NCBI RefSeq assembly: GCF_009455635.1
Contig: NZ_QPER01000002.1
Location: 2,046,001 to 2,110,000, forward strand
Reading direction: 5' to 3'
DNA from: Paraburkholderia agricolaris
GTDB lineage: Bacteria; Pseudomonadota; Gammaproteobacteria; Burkholderiales; Burkholderiaceae
DNA length: 64,000 bases
How positions within the stretch are numbered: the first letter of the stretch is position 1; each line of letters starts with the position of its first letter. The notes beneath the pieces are model-generated. The model worked only from the letters and a program-made list of their open reading frames with translations. It searched no databases and was not told the origin of the DNA. Made by a program: the position numbers and the translations under genes. Shown in pieces: positions 60,715-64,000 of the stretch.

Positions 60715-61248
60715 GAAGATCTCCCTGAGCTCGAGTAATGGGACAACTCGATCCGACCGCTTTCTTCTTGGCGCTTCTCAAGGCGTTTATCGACCCCGAC
60801 GCGCTTTGAGGAAATCCTCACACGCCGTTACGTCGCCGTCCATCGGGTGTCACGCCCATATCTCAAAACGTTGCGAAATCTCCACTGCGTGGGGCAGCCC
60901 CTTTTTTCGCTGCGCCGTTTCAGGTAAACCGCGCAGCGGCGCCCGGCCCCTGGCCGGCTGCCGCATCGGCCACGGCGACCCTGCCCGTCCCGTGGCGTCT
61001 TTGTCATAAAAGGAAATATAATTGAAAGCTTTTGCGGCGCCGCAGCGGAACTCCGCGCCGTCGAACGGGTCATTTTTACTGGCCTCTACAACCGAGCCTC
61101 GCATGGCTGGTTCACGCTGCGATCCACGGCCGGTCCCCTGCGGGGGCAGCCGGCCGCCGCCGCACCCAATCCAATTTCAATAGCTTTGTGAGACGCCGCC
61201 GCGCTGGACTAGCGCGCCGTCGCACGGGGCTGCTTTTGACACCACACA
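60715..61248. other. 534-base divergent region, porin / acyltransferase
   Basis: No gene believed. It must hold the porin promoter (leftward) and the OpgC-like promoter (rightward). A TATAAT at 61017-61022 is the only good -10 hexamer, without a well-placed -35. Small frames on both strands lack ribosome sites. Several GC-rich stems occur around 61120-61160. Confidence 0.45.
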
Positions 61249-62358
61249 ATGCAAAAGTCGCAATCCCGCCTGATTGAACTCGATTTTTTTCGTGGGCTGG
61301 TCCTTCTGATCATTGTCGTCGACCATATCGGCGGCAGCATTCTCTCGCGCGTCACGCTGCATGCGTATGCGCTGTGCGACGCGGCTGAAGTCTTCGTGTT
61401 CCTCGGCGGCTTCGCCACTGCAACGGCGTACGCGGCGCTCGCCGAACGGCGCAACGAGGCGACCGCGCGTAGCCGCTTCCTGCGGCGCTCGCTCGAAATC
61501 TATCGCGCGTTCCTCATCACGGCCGGTTTGATGCTGCTGGTCAGCGCCGTGCTGAGCGCGTTCAGTATCGACGGCCCGAATCTCGCCACCACCGACCTCG
61601 ACGATCTGATCGCCACCCCCGTGGCCGCCCTGCGCGACATCCTGTTATTCCGCCGTCAGCCATACCTCGCGTCCGTGCTGCCGATGTACACGTTCTTCGC
61701 CCTGCTGGTGCCCATGATCCTGCCGCTCGCACGCCGCAAGCCATGGCTGTTGCTGGCCGGCAGCGTCGCGTTGTGGGCAGGCGCGCCGGCTATCGACGCC
61801 TATCTGCCCGCCGCGCCGGACATGCACTGGGATTTCAACCCGTTTGCCTGGCAGTTGCTGTTCGTGCTCGGCGTGCTGGCGCGTTGCCAGCCGGTTTATC
61901 AGCGGATCAGCGCACACCGCCTCGGCTGGCTGATCAGCGTGCTGGCGTTCGCCGTCGTCGCTGCCGCGGCCTACTACAAGCTGTTTATCGAACGCGAGCC
62001 GCTCGATGGCAGCCTCAAGCAAAATCTCTCTTACCTGCGCGCGGTCAATTTTCTGGCCATTGCCTGGCTCGTCGCGAACCTGATCCAGCTCGGCTGGGCA
62101 AAAAAACTCGCGCAATGGTTGCCATGGGTCGGCATGATCGGCCGCCAAGGGTTATTGTGTTTTATCGCGGGCGCGGTGATTTCGCTGGTCGTCGATTCGG
62201 TGCTGTATGCAGCGACCGACGGCTATCTGAACTATCCCCTCGGCCTGGTGGCGGATGCCTGTGCAGTCGGCGCACTGTTCGCGGTCGCGAGAGCCTCCGA
62301 GCCGCTCAAGCGCTTCACCACGCGTATCTGGAGCTTGCGCCTCAGAACGTCGCCCTGA
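61249..62358 (+). CDS. OpgC-type membrane acyltransferase
   Basis: A 369-residue inner-membrane protein with about ten helices. The OpgC-domain start SRLIELDFFRGLVLLIIVVDHI is characteristic, with Asp and His likely active-site residues, followed by AEVFVFLGGFATATAYA. OpgC proteins transfer succinyl or similar groups to osmoregulated periplasmic glucans or other polysaccharides. No opgG/opgH genes are adjacent. It is followed by a secreted esterase on the same strand (103 bases). Confidence 0.88.
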   Translation: MQKSQSRLIELDFFRGLVLLIIVVDHIGGSILSRVTLHAYALCDAAEVFVFLGGFATATAYAALAERRNEATARSRFLRRSLEIYRAFLITAGLMLLVSAVLSAFSIDGPNLATTDLDDLIATPVAALRDILLFRRQPYLASVLPMYTFFALLVPMILPLARRKPWLLLAGSVALWAGAPAIDAYLPAAPDMHWDFNPFAWQLLFVLGVLARCQPVYQRISAHRLGWLISVLAFAVVAAAAYYKLFIEREPLDGSLKQNLSYLRAVNFLAIAWLVANLIQLGWAKKLAQWLPWVGMIGRQGLLCFIAGAVISLVVDSVLYAATDGYLNYPLGLVADACAVGALFAVARASEPLKRFTTRIWSLRLRTSP

Positions 62359-62461
62359 GGGAGCAGCGTGCGGATGCACGCGCGGTGCCTGCCGATTTCC
62401 ACTGCCGATCCTGATAGCATGACGGCCGCGCGCGACCTGCGCGGCGGCCTCTTACTTTGAC

Positions 62462-63322
62462 ATGCGTCTATTCCTACATTCCGCACTCCTCGCGCTGTGC
62501 GCCGCTGTCGGCACGACGGCTAGCGCCAGCACGGTCATCAGCCGAAGCTTCCATTCCGAAGCACTCGGCCGCGACTGGTCCTACACGATCTATCTGCCTA
62601 CCGGCTATCGCCACGACGCCCCTCGCATTCCCGTGCTCTACCTCCTGCACGGCAACAACGGCGACGCCAATGACTGGCTCACGCAGGGCCACCTGCAAGC
62701 CGCCGCCGACACGCTGATCGAGCACAAGGAGATACCACCGGTCGCAATCGTGATGCCGCAAGGCGGTACCGACTGGTATGTCGATCGCAAGGAGAAGATG
62801 GAGACCGCGTTCTTCACCGACCTGCTGCCCGAAATCGAAACGCACTATGCGGTCGCGACGCAGCGTGGCGGACGGATGATCGGCGGCGTTTCGATGGGCG
62901 GTTTCGGCGCGCTGCGCTATGCGATGACGCAACCCGAGCTTTTTTGCGGCGCGCTCCTGCTGAGTCCCGCGGTCTATGCGAATGAGCCGCCGCCCGGTTC
63001 GGCGGCACGTCGCGTGGGTGTGTTCGGCGACCGGCAGTTCGATCCGCACGTCTGGCATGCGCTCAACTATCCAGCGCAATGGGAGCGTTACATGAGCCGG
63101 CCGTATCGTCTGCCGATGTTCATCGCTGCCGGCGACGACGACCTCACGATCCAGGCCGACGCGTCTTCGCTTTATACGCATCTTCGGCTGGCGGGGAATC
63201 CGGCGGCGCTGCGCATCATCGACGGCGGCCATACCTGGGAGGTCTGGAGCGCGCTGCTGCCCGCGGCGCTGAAATATACGCTGGGCTGCGTCAAACAGAC
63301 GGCGCACGATCAGGACAAGTGA
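62462..63322 (+). CDS. Secreted esterase (esterase D / PF00756 type)
   Basis: A 286-residue exported alpha/beta hydrolase. The signal peptide ends near SAS-TVI (about residue 22). The fold begins SYTIYLPTGY, followed by VLYLLHGNNGD; the nucleophile Ser is in GGVSMGGFGALRYA (about residue 146), the acid is in GDDDLT and the His in GGHTWEVW. It acts in the periplasm or outside on ester groups. It lies next to the acyltransferase, so a role in removing or trimming acyl groups on glucan is possible but not shown. It is convergent with the permease. Confidence 0.85.
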   Translation: MRLFLHSALLALCAAVGTTASASTVISRSFHSEALGRDWSYTIYLPTGYRHDAPRIPVLYLLHGNNGDANDWLTQGHLQAAADTLIEHKEIPPVAIVMPQGGTDWYVDRKEKMETAFFTDLLPEIETHYAVATQRGGRMIGGVSMGGFGALRYAMTQPELFCGALLLSPAVYANEPPPGSAARRVGVFGDRQFDPHVWHALNYPAQWERYMSRPYRLPMFIAAGDDDLTIQADASSLYTHLRLAGNPAALRIIDGGHTWEVWSALLPAALKYTLGCVKQTAHDQDK

Positions 63323-63381
63323 ATCAGAACGAGTGGACCGGCGAATCAGCAGTCCTGATTTCGCCGGCACATTGCGTGCAA

Positions 63382-64000
63382 CTATTGCACGAGGTCAGTC
63401 CACAGTACGACCAGCACAGTCATGAGCGCGGGTCCGATGAAGAGGCCGAGCAAACCGAACGTCTCCGCCCCGCCGAGAATTCCGAATAGCACCAGCAGGA
63501 AAGGCAGTCGTGTGGAGTTGCCGATCAGCACCGGCCGCACGAAATGTTCAGCGACGAACACCACAATTGAACCGAACACCGCCAGCCCAATGGCCCCGGC
63601 CACCGAGCCTTGCGAGAACAGCCACAAGGCCGCGAGGCCGAATGTGATCGGTGCGCAGAACGGCAGCATCGCCGCGATCGCCGTGATGAACGCGAGCAGC
63701 GCGACGTGCGGCAACCCGGTCACGAAATAGGCCACGCCCATCAACACGCCCTCGCCAAGCCCGACCACGACCAGCCCCGACACCGTGCCGCGCACAGCGG
63801 TGGCCATGCGCTCGAGCAACTGTGCGCCGTCGTTGCCGAAGCCGCGCCGCACGCCGGTCATCAGCGAGCCGGACAGACGCGGCCCGGCCTGAAAGATCAC
63901 GAACAGCGTGACCAGCATGAAGGCAAACACCATCAAGCCATGCGCCGCGCGCGCGCCGAAGTGGCGGCCGAGCGTCATCACGGTGGTGCTGTGCAGCCCC
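63382..64000 (-). CDS. AI-2E family transporter (5' end beyond window)
   Basis: The C-terminal 205 residues or so of an AI-2E/PerM/YdiK-type permease; family members are about 340-360 residues, so about 140 are missing. Helix-rich segments include MVFAFMLVTLFVIFQAG, VSGLVVVGLGEGVLMGVAYFVTGLP, VALLAFITAIAAMLPF and LFIGPALMTVLVVLW. The frame is open to the window edge. Transport specificity is not established for this type. Confidence 0.88.
   Translation of the reverse strand, partial: GLHSTTVMTLGRHFGARAAHGLMVFAFMLVTLFVIFQAGPRLSGSLMTGVRRGFGNDGAQLLERMATAVRGTVSGLVVVGLGEGVLMGVAYFVTGLPHVALLAFITAIAAMLPFCAPITFGLAALWLFSQGSVAGAIGLAVFGSIVVFVAEHFVRPVLIGNSTRLPFLLVLFGILGGAETFGLLGLFIGPALMTVLVVLWTDLVQ

Overview
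The window looks like chromosomal DNA from a Paraburkholderia or Burkholderia-type betaproteobacterium. This is inferred from the high GC content, the LipA lipase with its LifO foldase, two DUF4148 proteins, a Burkholderia-type porin, a CHASE2 kinase operon and the general gene style. No database search was possible. The window cuts a gene at each end: cobN on the left and an AI-2E family permease on the right. I see no rRNA or tRNA gene, prophage, intact insertion sequence or CRISPR array.

Layout. 1-7619: a cobalamin locus. cobW-cobN is read leftward behind a cobalamin riboswitch, and cobE-cobO-cobB-bluB is read rightward. 7629-13044: a DUF4136 lipoprotein, then a three-gene signalling operon (response regulator, secreted LysM/FecR protein, CHASE2 sensor kinase). 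13642-18093: a SWIM/SNF2 helicase and a DeoR regulator. 18199-18932: a complete mqsRA toxin-antitoxin pair with an operator-like palindrome. 19066-21570: a fused FAD/GcvT dehydrogenase. 21567-25965: an ECF sigma locus with cytochrome b561, a membrane-anchored catalase-like peroxidase, a DUF4148 protein, an ECF sigma factor and two anti-sigma-like proteins. Four upstream regions in this locus share a GGAAT-N17/18-GTT element, so it appears to be a compact self-regulated stress regulon. 25994-28172: lipase and foldase.

28276-36795: an assortment of regulators and housekeeping or stress proteins (AraC, NmrA-like, RibA, CBS, DUF4148, 3-methyladenine glycosylase, BON protein, ChaA-like antiporter, LysR). 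37356-43807: a seven-gene ABC transport operon, divergent from the LysR gene. It combines a complete spermidine/iron-type importer with an amino-acid-type binding protein and two permeases that have no ATPase of their own. It ends at a strong bidirectional terminator. 43892-47889 and 52058-56915: two separate three-subunit periplasmic dehydrogenases (molybdopterin subunit, [2Fe-2S] subunit, tri-haem cytochrome c) with different gene orders. Between them lie an unusual alpha/beta hydrolase with an Asp nucleophile, an NlpD-like lipoprotein and two small unknown proteins.

57297-64000: a DeoR regulator divergent from nudK across helically phased repeats, a small membrane protein, a porin, an OpgC-type acyltransferase, a secreted esterase and the partial permease. 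The points most worth following are the ECF regulon, the LysM/FecR-CHASE2 signalling triad, the mixed ABC operon, the Asp-nucleophile hydrolase and the DeoR/NudK control region.
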